64,000 nucleotides of DNA. Source: JAFAMB01 sp963775805. GTDB taxonomy: Bacteria; Verrucomicrobiota; Verrucomicrobiia; Chthoniobacterales; JAFAMB01. Position 1 is the stretch's first letter. The number at the start of each line of letters is the position of its first letter. The notes under the pieces are model-generated. The model made no database searches and was not told where the DNA came from. It saw only the letters and a program-made list of their open reading frames with translations. Below, piece by piece: positions 52,062-59,950 of the stretch. The position numbers and the translations under genes were made by a program. The DNA is taken from the NCBI GenBank assembly GCA_963775805.1, contig CAVZKG010000001.1:1364001-1428000 (forward strand), in the 5' to 3' direction.

Positions 52062-53105
52062 GTGGGGAAATTTTCTGCACCGTTCGATGAATTTGAAGAT
52101 GCTCACCGGAGCGAACCTGCAGTTCGCCGCGGAGCTATTGCATTTTGGGTGCGGGCTGGACTCCGCGGATTGAGTATCGGCGCGCTTTGGGTCGGAATTT
52201 TGAGCGCTGGCTTGCTCATTGCGCAACACGTCCTTCCGTTGATAGCCGCATCGCAACCGGCGTTTTCCTTGAAATCCGCCATCCCTCTGATCGCGATTGG
52301 GACCTCGTACTTCATTCTCATCATCACCCTGCGCCGAACGCCTGGCCAACGTCTAGTCGGGATTCTAGTTGGATTGGCGTTTGTGCTGTGGGGCTCGGAA
52401 CAGTTTTTAAGAGATCAGGCGGCAATTTCATTTATTGACGACGTTGTTGTATTTCTCTTTGTCGTCGATCTGAGCATCGTCATTCGGCACAATCTGACGA
52501 CCTGTGTCGGGGAAAACCGAGTCAGGAAGGCGTGTTTTCCGGTCGTCAAGACAATTGAGAGCTTCAAGTTTGCGGATCAGCCTTCCATCGACGAGCGCCT
52601 TTTTCGAACGTTGCTTCAGGGCAAGTACATTGATCGGCGGGAGAACATTGTCATCCTTGGAAAATCTGGGACTGGCAAAACTCACCTTGCGGCGGCACTT
52701 GGGTATGCGGCCTGTTTTCAGAAAAAGCGGGTATTGTTTACCACGGCCTCCGCACTAGTCTGCGAATTGATCGATAACCGCGAGAGGGGGCGTCTTCGCC
52801 ATTTTTACCGCCAACTCGATCGGCTCGATTTGTTGATTGTGGATGAAATGGAATATGGGCGTTTTTCTGAACTCGGAACGCAGTTACTTTTCGAAGTCCT
52901 TAGGGCAGGTCATGAACGGATGAGCTTCGTGATCACCACGACGATCCCGCCAGAAAAATGGGGTGAGGCATTCGAGAATGAATCCGTCGCACAGGCTGCG
53001 GCTTATCGGCTGACTGATCGCGGGCATTTGCTGGTGGCTAACGGAGATTCGTACTGGAAGGCTGGGCGGAATGTCGTCGTCCCTTCGCAATTTCATAGTT
53101 TGTGA
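52062..53105 (+). CDS. Membrane protein fused to an IstB-like ATPase (IS21 helper) remnant
   Basis: 347 aa, GTG start. Residues ~30-150 form about four transmembrane helices (LSIGALWVGILSAGLLIAQH; AIPLIAIGTSYFILIITL; FIDDVVVFLFVVDLSIVI) of an unrecognised membrane protein. From ~153 the sequence becomes the IS21 helper ATPase IstB without its N-terminal part: VRKACFPVVKTIESFKFADQ, Walker A NIVILGKSGTGKTHLAAALG, Walker B DLLIVDEMEYGRF, and LLFEVLRAGHERMSFVITTT. No istA or terminal repeats were found. Probably an in-frame chimera left by IS21 insertion and deletion; whether it makes a working protein is unknown. Confidence 0.7.
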   Translation: MGKFSAPFDEFEDAHRSEPAVRRGAIAFWVRAGLRGLSIGALWVGILSAGLLIAQHVLPLIAASQPAFSLKSAIPLIAIGTSYFILIITLRRTPGQRLVGILVGLAFVLWGSEQFLRDQAAISFIDDVVVFLFVVDLSIVIRHNLTTCVGENRVRKACFPVVKTIESFKFADQPSIDERLFRTLLQGKYIDRRENIVILGKSGTGKTHLAAALGYAACFQKKRVLFTTASALVCELIDNRERGRLRHFYRQLDRLDLLIVDEMEYGRFSELGTQLLFEVLRAGHERMSFVITTTIPPEKWGEAFENESVAQAAAYRLTDRGHLLVANGDSYWKAGRNVVVPSQFHSL

Positions 53106-53208
53106 AAGATTTTCTACGAACTGACTGATTTGGATGCGGAGTTCCTGCTCGACGGGACGTTGCGCCCCACACCCGCCATGATACTTATAGGATAGCAAGA
53201 AGATCGTT

Positions 53209-54648
53209 ATGCCCGCACCAAGAACACTATTTGAAAAAGTTTGGGAACAGCACATCGTCGCTCAGCCTGACGGAGAGCCCACGCTCATTTACATTGACTT
53301 GCACCTTGTACACGAAGTCACCAGCCCGCAGGCGTTTGACGGCTTGCGCATGACGGGTCGCAAGCTGCGCCGTCCCGATCGCCACCTCGCCACGGTGGAT
53401 CACAATGTGCCGACAACCAGCGCCCAAGATCGACTCGTCATCGCAGATCCGATTTCTGCCGCTCAGGTCAATGCCCTTCGGAAGAACTGTGCTGAGTTCG
53501 GCGTCGAGTTATTCGATGTGCAGGATCGATCCCAAGGGATCGTGCACATGATTGGGCCGGAGTTAGGGGCAACCAAGCCTGGCATGACTATTGTCTGCGG
53601 AGACTCACACACCTCCACCCATGGAGCCTTTGGTGCGCTCGCATTCGGCATCGGCACGAGCGAGGTCGAGCACGTGATGGCCACTCAAACTCTACCCCAG
53701 CACAAGCCGAAAACTTTTCGCATTACCGTCGATGGTAAGCTTCCATTCGGGGTCACTGCCAAGGACATCATTTTGGAAATCATCGGTCAGATCGGCACCG
53801 ACGGAGCTACCGGCTATGTCGTCGAGTATGCTGGCTCAACGATCCGCGCCCTTTCAATGGAAGGTCGCATGACCATCTGCAACATGAGCATTGAGGCCGG
53901 CGCTCGCGCTGGGATGATTGCTCCTGACGAGACCACGTTCGCCTACCTGCAGGGTCGTCGCTTGTCTCCCCGGGGCGCCGCGAGGGAGAAGGCGGTTGAA
54001 TACTGGCGCACTTTACCCTCAGATCCGGGCGCCACTTACGATCGCGAACTCCATATCGACGCAACCAGGCTCGCACCACGTGTCACCTGGGGCACTTCGC
54101 CCGGCATGGTCACATCCATCGAAGGGAAGGTTCCGTCCGTCGAAGATGGTAAGAACGAGGCCGAGCGCAAGTCCTTCGAACGCGCCCTCGAGTACATGGA
54201 CCTCAAGCCTGGAACACCCATGGAGGAGATCAAGGTCGACGCTGTCTTCTTAGGTTCCTGCACGAACTCCCGTATAGAAGATCTCCGCGCTGCCGCCGCG
54301 ATCGTCGGCGGCCACCATGTCGCCAGGACCGTGCGCGCCATGGTCGTTCCTGGCTCCCAGGCAGTCAAGCGCCAGGCAGAAGAGGAAGGTCTCGACGGTA
54401 TCTTCAAATCTGCTGGCTTCGAATGGCGAGAGCCGGGCTGCAGCATGTGCCTCGGCATGAACCCAGATATCCTGGCGCCGGGCGAACGTTGCGCCAGCAC
54501 ATCCAATCGCAACTTCGAGGGTCGGCAAGGTCGCGGTGGCAGAACTCATCTCGTCTCTCCGGAGATGGCTGCAGCCGCAGCCATTACCGGTCGCCTCACC
54601 GACATTCGCAAGTGGAAACTGAATAACCCCAGGCAGGAACTCACGTAA
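53209..54648 (+). CDS. leuC: 3-isopropylmalate dehydratase large subunit
   Basis: 479 aa, aconitase superfamily. Start TLFEKVWEQHIV, the substrate stretch VDHNVPTT, GDSHTSTHGAFGALAFGIGT, and the [4Fe-4S] cysteines in FLGSCTNSRIEDL and PGCSMCLGMNPD. It isomerises 2-isopropylmalate to 3-isopropylmalate in leucine synthesis, acting with LeuD encoded 14 nt downstream. Length and motifs are those of the standard bacterial enzyme. leuA and leuB are not in the window. Confidence 0.95.
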   Translation: MPAPRTLFEKVWEQHIVAQPDGEPTLIYIDLHLVHEVTSPQAFDGLRMTGRKLRRPDRHLATVDHNVPTTSAQDRLVIADPISAAQVNALRKNCAEFGVELFDVQDRSQGIVHMIGPELGATKPGMTIVCGDSHTSTHGAFGALAFGIGTSEVEHVMATQTLPQHKPKTFRITVDGKLPFGVTAKDIILEIIGQIGTDGATGYVVEYAGSTIRALSMEGRMTICNMSIEAGARAGMIAPDETTFAYLQGRRLSPRGAAREKAVEYWRTLPSDPGATYDRELHIDATRLAPRVTWGTSPGMVTSIEGKVPSVEDGKNEAERKSFERALEYMDLKPGTPMEEIKVDAVFLGSCTNSRIEDLRAAAAIVGGHHVARTVRAMVVPGSQAVKRQAEEEGLDGIFKSAGFEWREPGCSMCLGMNPDILAPGERCASTSNRNFEGRQGRGGRTHLVSPEMAAAAAITGRLTDIRKWKLNNPRQELT

Positions 54649-54662
54649 GGAGGATCCCGGTA

Positions 54663-55298
54663 ATGCAACCCATCAACATCGTCCGCTCAAAAGCGGTCCC
54701 GTTGCCGCTGCCCAATATCGATACAGATCAGATAATCCCAAAGCAGTTTCTCAAGCGCATCGAGCGCACCGGCTATGGTGACTTTCTCTTCTTTGACTGG
54801 CGGCGCATCCAGGAAGGAGTAAACGCAGGCGAGCCCAATCCCGATTTCGTTCTCAACCGGCCCGAGTACCAAGGAGCCGAGATTCTAATCGCCGAGAGGA
54901 ACTTTGCCTGCGGATCTTCCCGCGAGCACGCGGCCTGGGCGCTCCGCCAATTTGGTTTTCTCGTGGTCATCGCGCCCACTTTTGCCGATATCTTTTCCTC
55001 CAACGCGGGAAAGAATGGCATAGTTCTCGTTCGCTTAACAGAAGAGCAGGTGCAGACGCTGATTTCTCGATCAACCGCTAACCCGGAGCATCAGCTGACC
55101 GTTAGTCTCGAGGACCAGAGCGTCACCGACATCGATGGGTTTACCGCCCACTTTGACATTGATCCCTTCCGCAAGTTCTGCCTGCTGAACGGCCTCGATG
55201 ACATTGGCCTAACCTTGCGGCACGAACAGGAACTCGATCGTTTTGAGTTGAACCACGAAAAAGACTTTTGGTTCCTACCAAACGCAGGAATTGGCTAG
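54663..55298 (+). CDS. leuD: 3-isopropylmalate dehydratase small subunit
   Basis: 211 aa. Typical opening VPLPLPNIDTDQIIPKQFLK, then FFDWRRIQEG, NFACGSSREHAAWALRQFGF and FSSNAGKNGI, the substrate-recognition motifs of LeuD. It forms the isomerase with LeuC. A strong AGGAGG site lies 9 nt before the ATG, and the gene follows leuC with a 14-nt gap, so the two form an operon. Confidence 0.95.
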   Translation: MQPINIVRSKAVPLPLPNIDTDQIIPKQFLKRIERTGYGDFLFFDWRRIQEGVNAGEPNPDFVLNRPEYQGAEILIAERNFACGSSREHAAWALRQFGFLVVIAPTFADIFSSNAGKNGIVLVRLTEEQVQTLISRSTANPEHQLTVSLEDQSVTDIDGFTAHFDIDPFRKFCLLNGLDDIGLTLRHEQELDRFELNHEKDFWFLPNAGIG

Positions 55299-55396
55299 GT
55301 ATGTCGCTCGACAGGCATCCGCGTTTACGCTGAGCGGTGCCTTAGTCGATTCTCCGAGACGCTCTTGACGGGGCGAGAGAAGGGAGACCGCAGATT

Positions 55397-55945
55397 TTAC
55401 CGCTTCCATTCCCGCCTGAGAAGCCCATACACCCAGGAATCCGATATCTCGCCATCCACAATGCAATTTTCTCGCAGCGTGCCTTCGCGGACAAACCGGA
55501 GCTTCTCCAGTACGCGGCTCGACGCCGTGTTGCGGGTGTCAGTCTCGGCTTGAACACGGTTGAGGTCCAGCGTGTCGAAGGCCCACTGCAGCAAAGCGCC
55601 TGCGGCTTCGGTGGCAAAGCCTTGGCCCCATGCTGCGTCATCGAGGCAGTAGCCCATCCTCGCGCTGCGGTAGTCTGGATCCCATTTGACCATACAGCAC
55701 CAGCCGATGAATACACCGTCGGCGGCACGATCGATGGCCAGCCTCGCGCCGGTGCCTTCCTGCTCGATCTCCATGCAAACCGCGATAAACCGCTCTGCTT
55801 GGGCGCGCTTCTTCCAGGGCGGCGCGTCCCAGTAGCGCAATACGCGCGGGCTACTTTGCAGCGCGAAGACGGTGTCTGTATCGGTTTCCGCGAAAGGGCG
55901 CAGTAGCAGGCGAGCGGTATGCAGCGTCGGGGTTGGCAAGGACAT
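55397..55945 (-). CDS. GNAT acetyltransferase (RimJ/RimL-like)
   Basis: 182 aa. LHTARLLLRPFAETD at the start, central WGQGFATEAAGALLQWAF (acetyl-CoA-binding A motif, Q/R-x-x-G-x-A/G) and end region NRVQAETDTRNTASSRVLEK, as in ribosomal-protein N-acetyltransferases and small-molecule acetyltransferases. The acceptor is not known. ATG start, converging on leuD. Confidence 0.88.
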   Translation of the reverse strand: MSLPTPTLHTARLLLRPFAETDTDTVFALQSSPRVLRYWDAPPWKKRAQAERFIAVCMEIEQEGTGARLAIDRAADGVFIGWCCMVKWDPDYRSARMGYCLDDAAWGQGFATEAAGALLQWAFDTLDLNRVQAETDTRNTASSRVLEKLRFVREGTLRENCIVDGEISDSWVYGLLRREWKR

Positions 55946-56089
55946 GTGCCCAATATGTATTAGTCAGCTCGGTTGGCACAGAGTTCTCAACCCAAACACG
56001 GTAAACAATACCAAGATCGTTGAACTAAAGGTCACCGGTTTTAACTCCGATCAAGGGTCCTGCCAATCGCGTTGACAGCTGTCCATAGG

Positions 56090-56113
56090 ACGGCCATACT
56101 CGAGTATGGCCGT
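56090..56113. promoter_or_regulatory. 24-bp perfect palindrome covering the antitoxin start, candidate operator
   Basis: Two inverted copies of ACGGCCATACTC meet without spacer, giving a perfect 24-bp palindrome that contains the antitoxin ATG (56106-56108). Ribbon-helix-helix antitoxins bind such palindromes to repress their own operon. The same sequence could also fold in the mRNA and hide the start codon. Confidence 0.65.
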
Positions 56114-56378
56114 AACAAGAGTCAAATCCACGTTTTCTTTACCACCTGAAACGATGGATGATCTGAAATTCCTGGCGACAAAGTGGGGAGTGGCAGCTTC
56201 TGAGGCAATGCGGCGTGTTATTGAGCGGGCTGTGAAGATAGAGAAGAGTGGTGAATCTCAACTATCGCCGATCGAGGCCCTTGACAGGCTACAGCAGACT
56301 GGTGGGATCTCTCCGAAAGTTGCTCTCGAGTTCAAAAGGAATGTAAGACGGGAGCGCAAGGCTTCCGGTCGGGAATAA
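56106..56378 (+). CDS. Ribbon-helix-helix antitoxin-like protein (VapB-type)
   Basis: 90 aa. Residues 1-45 form a ribbon-helix-helix DNA-binding domain (RVKSTFSLPPETMDDLKFLA, TKWGVAASEAMRRVIERAVK). The C-terminal 45 residues are charged and probably wrap the toxin. It lies 2 nt upstream of a PIN-domain gene, the usual VapBC layout. A 24-bp palindrome covers its start codon, consistent with autoregulation by the antitoxin-toxin complex. Confidence 0.8.
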   Translation: MAVTRVKSTFSLPPETMDDLKFLATKWGVAASEAMRRVIERAVKIEKSGESQLSPIEALDRLQQTGGISPKVALEFKRNVRRERKASGRE

Positions 56379-56380
56379 TA

Positions 56381-56755
56381 ATGATCCATCTGGATACCAA
56401 TTATCTTATCGACCTTTGTTCGCCTGGATCCGCTGCTGCAGCTGAAGTCCGCCAGTGGTTAGCGAATGACCAAGAAGTCGGGACGAGCACAATTGCATGG
56501 AGTGAGTTTGTCTCAGGACCGGTTTCTCAGAAAGACATCAATGCGGTCGAATTCGTTCTTTCTGGTCATCTTGCGGTATTCGGTCGCGACGAAGCGATAC
56601 TGGCTGGGAAACTTTTTAATCAGAGTGGTAGGAAGCGCGGATCACGCTTGAACTGCTTTATTGCCGCAACTGCTATCCGTGGTGATGCCCAGCTTGCGAC
56701 CCAAAATAAAAAGGATTTCTCTGTTTTCACCAATTCAGGGCTTCGGTTGACTTAG
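56381..56755 (+). CDS. PIN-domain toxin-like ribonuclease (VapC-type)
   Basis: 124 aa. PIN motifs: first acidic residue D5 (MIHLDTNYLIDLC), E42 (IAWSEFVSG), and the last Asp in LATQNKKDFSVF (D112). The third conserved acidic position, normally Asp before IAA, reads LNCFIAATAI with Asn91 instead. VapC toxins are Mg-dependent RNases that cleave tRNA or rRNA; loss of one metal ligand may weaken it. Forms a pair with the RHH gene just upstream. Confidence 0.8.
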   Translation: MIHLDTNYLIDLCSPGSAAAAEVRQWLANDQEVGTSTIAWSEFVSGPVSQKDINAVEFVLSGHLAVFGRDEAILAGKLFNQSGRKRGSRLNCFIAATAIRGDAQLATQNKKDFSVFTNSGLRLT

Positions 56756-57041
56756 TTGAAGCCGAGTTATGAATTTGGTGTGGAGATGAAACTCAACCAA
56801 ATCATAAATGACTACCGCGCATGGATTCGAACCATGAATTATCCAGACGTAATGAATCGCGACGGCGGCCGTCTAGTGTGCGCCGAAGAAGGTAGGACGA
56901 ACGGTATAAGCTTAAGACACCTCCGCGAGGTATACGTCCGCATTAATATTTGAAGCCAGCAGCCCGCCTAGCGGCAATGTGCTGTTAGCACCTGCACTCC
57001 CAGTGTAATAAAGGAAAGAACTGCCGACTGCGAATCCCGGT
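56756..57041. other. Region after the VapBC pair, no supported gene
   Basis: A 65-codon frame starting at a TTG (56756) or an ATG (56786) reads MKLNQIINDYRAWIRTMNYP and continues to a stop near 56953. It is protein-like but unrecognised and lacks a clear ribosome-binding site. Nothing else is visible. Confidence 0.3.
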
Positions 57042-57203
57042 TTATTGGGCGAACCGTAATCCCCAGTCGGGGCCGGTGCGCGGATCCTCGGCATAGTAGC
57101 GAGCGCCCACGCCCAAACTTACCGGTAAATTGCCCACTCTGATGAGTTGGCTGACCATGAAATTTATATACTCCGCTCCGCCGTAGACAAAAGTGAAAAT
57201 AGC
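57042..57203 (-). pseudogene. C-terminal remnant of an outer-membrane beta-barrel protein
   Basis: A minus frame ends at a stop at 57042-57044 and reads VSQLIRVGNLPVSLGVGARY, then AEDPRTGPDWGLRFAQ. This pattern (P-V-x-L-x2-G-A-Y ... GPDWxLRF) is typical of the last two strands of outer-membrane transporter-like proteins seen in many Gram-negatives. The rest of the gene is not found upstream. It overlaps the short plus-strand signal-peptide frame at 57193. Confidence 0.45.
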
Positions 57204-57375
57204 CATCGCCCTTTCGATTTTGATCGCGGTTGCTCCCGTGTTCGCCCAAGACGATTTCGTCCCGCAACCTTATCAGGTTGTCTTCACGAAGAACAACGAA
57301 ATTGCTGCTCCCTCTATAGAGGACTGTTCACCCGGGCTACACTATTTTCAAAAGCGATTTGGGCGTCTGGTTTGA
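57193..57375 (+). CDS. Short secreted peptide or truncated exported protein (60 aa)
   Basis: GTG start followed by a clear signal peptide (MKIAIALSILIAVAPVFAQ) and a short mature part (DDFVPQPYQVVFTKNNE). The frame stops after 60 codons. It is probably the 5' end of a gene whose remainder was lost, because the neighbouring sequence also contains a truncated gene. Unrecognised. Confidence 0.4.
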   Translation: MKIAIALSILIAVAPVFAQDDFVPQPYQVVFTKNNEIAAPSIEDCSPGLHYFQKRFGRLV

Positions 57376-57823
57376 ACCTGCCGGCATGATCTTTCGGGAA
57401 CGATTCGATTGCTTTGGCCAGTTCGTTGATTTCTGCCTCAAGGTCGAGTCTTCGTTCGATGTTCATACGGGAAAACTCACATCAAACGAAAAACGGTCAA
57501 ACGACCACCTACTGTGCGATTTTTTCAGAAGAAAACGCGAAAGCGTTGATTGGCTCAAGAGCACCGCGCGCAGTCTGCATTTAAATCGTAGACCAAATAA
57601 AAGAGTCCGATTGGTCTAGAATTTTGACTGCAATCGACGTCACGTATGATAAAGGACGTTGTCATAAACAATTTCGGGCGGGGGAATGGAATATTTCTGT
57701 GATTTATGAAATTATTTTGCGTGATTTTTGGGGCGATATTTTGCGTTTCAGATTTGGGCGAGCGAGACTTCTTAGACTTACGATGAACATCCTTAGTGCT
57801 CTCTGTCAGGAGAATTTTCGGCG
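57376..57823. other. Long leader region upstream of the LacI-type gene
   Basis: 448 nt without a convincing gene. It contains a small inverted repeat AACGC-GAAA-GCGTT at 57534-57547, somewhat like LacI-family operator halves, and several AT-rich stretches that could form promoters. No consensus -35/-10 pair can be fixed. Confidence 0.35.
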
Positions 57824-58822
57824 ATGAACGGGTCCCCTACGATTGAAGACGTTGCCCGGCGAGCTGGAGTCGCAACTTCAACGGTTTCCCACGTGATCAA
57901 CGAGACGAGATTCGTGAGCGAGCCGACAAGAAGGGCCGTTGAACGAGCGATTGCGGCGACTGGTTACATTCGAAACTCCTTGGCTCGCTCGCTCGCTCGT
58001 TCGAGAACCAACACCATCGGCATTGCCTTGTCTCCGACCTCCAATCCACATTTCATTGAGTTAGTCTATGCCATCAGCGCCGAGTGTACTCAGCGCAAAT
58101 GGATGACCCTCCTTGCCGATACGAAAGAAGATCCTGATGTCGAAGAGAAATCGGTACGTCAGTTGCATGAACACCGGGTCGATGGCATCATCCTGGCCAC
58201 ATGCGGCGATGAAAATAGTCGATCCCTGGCGTATCTCGAGCGGAATCGAGTGCCAACCGTATTGATCGACAGATTAGTTTCTAGGCGATTCAGCCAAGTT
58301 GGTGTCGAGAATAAGCGCGCAATCAAGCAATTGGTGGATCATTTATACAATCTGGGTCATCGGCGGATCGCAATGATTGCCGGCAGACCGCATGTTGCGA
58401 CCACTTTCGAGCGAGTGAATGCCTACAAGACAACGCTCCGTAATCACGGCGTTACGATAGACGATGCACTGATTCATGACGGAAGGGAGGATCCGGAGTC
58501 GTTTCATAGGCTTTTTGCTTCGAAGCCGCCGCCAACAGCGATTCTTGCAGGGAACAATCAATCAATGCTGCAGTTGATGCGATATTTGCATTCTGCTGGC
58601 CTGCAGGTTCCCCGTGATATCGCGGTCGTGGGGTTTGACGACTTTGATTGGGCAGAATATTTTCACCCGAGATTGACCGTGATTGCGCAACCGATCGAAG
58701 CAATCGCTAAACACGCGGTCTCTCTCTTGGGGGAACGCATCAACGCACCGGATACACAGCGTCAAACGTTGCACATAAGGCCGAAGCTAGTTATTCGCGA
58801 ATCCTGTGGTTCTGCCAGATAA
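57824..58822 (+). CDS. LacI-family transcriptional regulator
   Basis: 332 aa. N-terminal LacI helix-turn-helix and hinge (TIEDVARRAGVATSTVSHVI, then NETRFVSEPTRRAVERAIAA), followed by a periplasmic-binding-protein-like sensor domain (TIGIALSPTSNPHFIELVYA; HRRIAMIAGRP; RDIAVVGFDDFDWAEYFHPR; LTVIAQPIEAI). AGGAG lies about 11 nt before the ATG. It converges on the sugar ABC transporter/polyol dehydrogenase genes and is the likely regulator of that block, responding to its sugar or polyol. Confidence 0.92.
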   Translation: MNGSPTIEDVARRAGVATSTVSHVINETRFVSEPTRRAVERAIAATGYIRNSLARSLARSRTNTIGIALSPTSNPHFIELVYAISAECTQRKWMTLLADTKEDPDVEEKSVRQLHEHRVDGIILATCGDENSRSLAYLERNRVPTVLIDRLVSRRFSQVGVENKRAIKQLVDHLYNLGHRRIAMIAGRPHVATTFERVNAYKTTLRNHGVTIDDALIHDGREDPESFHRLFASKPPPTAILAGNNQSMLQLMRYLHSAGLQVPRDIAVVGFDDFDWAEYFHPRLTVIAQPIEAIAKHAVSLLGERINAPDTQRQTLHIRPKLVIRESCGSAR

Positions 58823-58875
58823 CAGTATTTTTCCTGTAGTAATTCGAAGATCCTTTTGTTCTAGCGGAACAACCG

Positions 58876-59901
58876 CTACGAGCGCGGCGCCTTTGCCAGA
58901 CGATATCGGTCGAGCGCGACTGCTCCGATGATAACCAAGCCTTTGATGATATACTGCCAGATATCGGATACGCCGGTAAGGACGAGTCCATTGGATAGTA
59001 TCGCGATAATTAGCGCTCCGACTAGCGTACCCCAAATTGATCCGGTGCCACCGACAAAGCTGGTCCCGCCCAGAATTACTGCGGCAATCGCATCGAGTTC
59101 ATAGGACTGGCCAAGCTGTACGCCATTTGCAGCGAATAACCTGGCGGCAGACATCGCACCTCCCAGGCCCGCGAGCAGCCCGGAAATTCCGTAAACAATT
59201 ATCAGAATCAGCGGGACCTTTATTCCCGCAAGGCGCGCAGCGTCCATATTGCCACCGACTGCATAGATACGAACGCCCAAGACGGTGCGTTTCAAAATGT
59301 ACCATGAAATAACAATCACACTTAGGGCGATAACCATCAACAATGGCACACCTAAGAACGTTTGGTTACCGATAAAACCAAAAGGGAGATCCGAGTTAAA
59401 AACCGTCCTGTCGTTACTGAAAAGTCGTGCGACACCACGTACGGCGGTCAGTGATCCGAGTGTCACGATAAATGGTGGCAGACGCAGGAAAGCAATCAAT
59501 GCCCCATTGGTTAAACCCAATATCAGTCCAGTAAAAAGGCAGGTCCAAAATCCGAGAAACGAATAGCTAGGAACTAGAGATACAATCAGTCCCAGCATAG
59601 CCGATGCGGCAAGAATGGAGCCGACTGAAAGATCGATACCGCCGGTTAAGATGACGAAGGTCATCCCCGTGGCTAGTACGATATTAATTGAAGCTTGTGC
59701 AGCAACAATCGAGAGATTTTGCAGACTGATGAAACGTCCACTGGTAAAGGCTGCTGCGAAACTTCGGGTTTCTTCGAGGCCTGAGAAAAATTGAAAAATT
59801 AAAGCTAGCAGAATTAGTATTGGTAACATGCCAAGCGCTTGGAATGAAGAAACCAGCATTGGCTTTCGAGGATTTTTTACTTCTGCTTTTTTTGCGGTCA
59901 T
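58876..59901 (-). CDS. Ribose-type sugar ABC transporter permease (RbsC family)
   Basis: 341 aa from ATG 59901; an upstream start at 59976 would overlap the ATPase gene. About ten hydrophobic helices. Family motifs: ATGMTFVILTGGIDLSVGSI, the G-x-NG region LTNGALIAFLRLPPFIVTLG, GGNMDAARLAGIKV and the C-terminal DAIAAVILGGTSFVGGTGSI. It forms the membrane channel for the binding protein and ATPase encoded upstream. It is the last gene of the block. Confidence 0.9.
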   Translation of the reverse strand: MTAKKAEVKNPRKPMLVSSFQALGMLPILILLALIFQFFSGLEETRSFAAAFTSGRFISLQNLSIVAAQASINIVLATGMTFVILTGGIDLSVGSILAASAMLGLIVSLVPSYSFLGFWTCLFTGLILGLTNGALIAFLRLPPFIVTLGSLTAVRGVARLFSNDRTVFNSDLPFGFIGNQTFLGVPLLMVIALSVIVISWYILKRTVLGVRIYAVGGNMDAARLAGIKVPLILIIVYGISGLLAGLGGAMSAARLFAANGVQLGQSYELDAIAAVILGGTSFVGGTGSIWGTLVGALIIAILSNGLVLTGVSDIWQYIIKGLVIIGAVALDRYRLAKAPRS

Positions 59902-59950
59902 ATCCGAAAGAGTTTTAAATTTAAAGTTCCAGTTGCTTATCAATTCGCTT

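Noticed and set aside
56820..56836. A tRNA T-arm-like hairpin on the minus strand (CATGG stem around TTCGAAT)
   Set aside because: The bases that would form the acceptor stem 48 nt upstream do not pair with the sequence after the hairpin, and no anticodon or D arm can be fitted.
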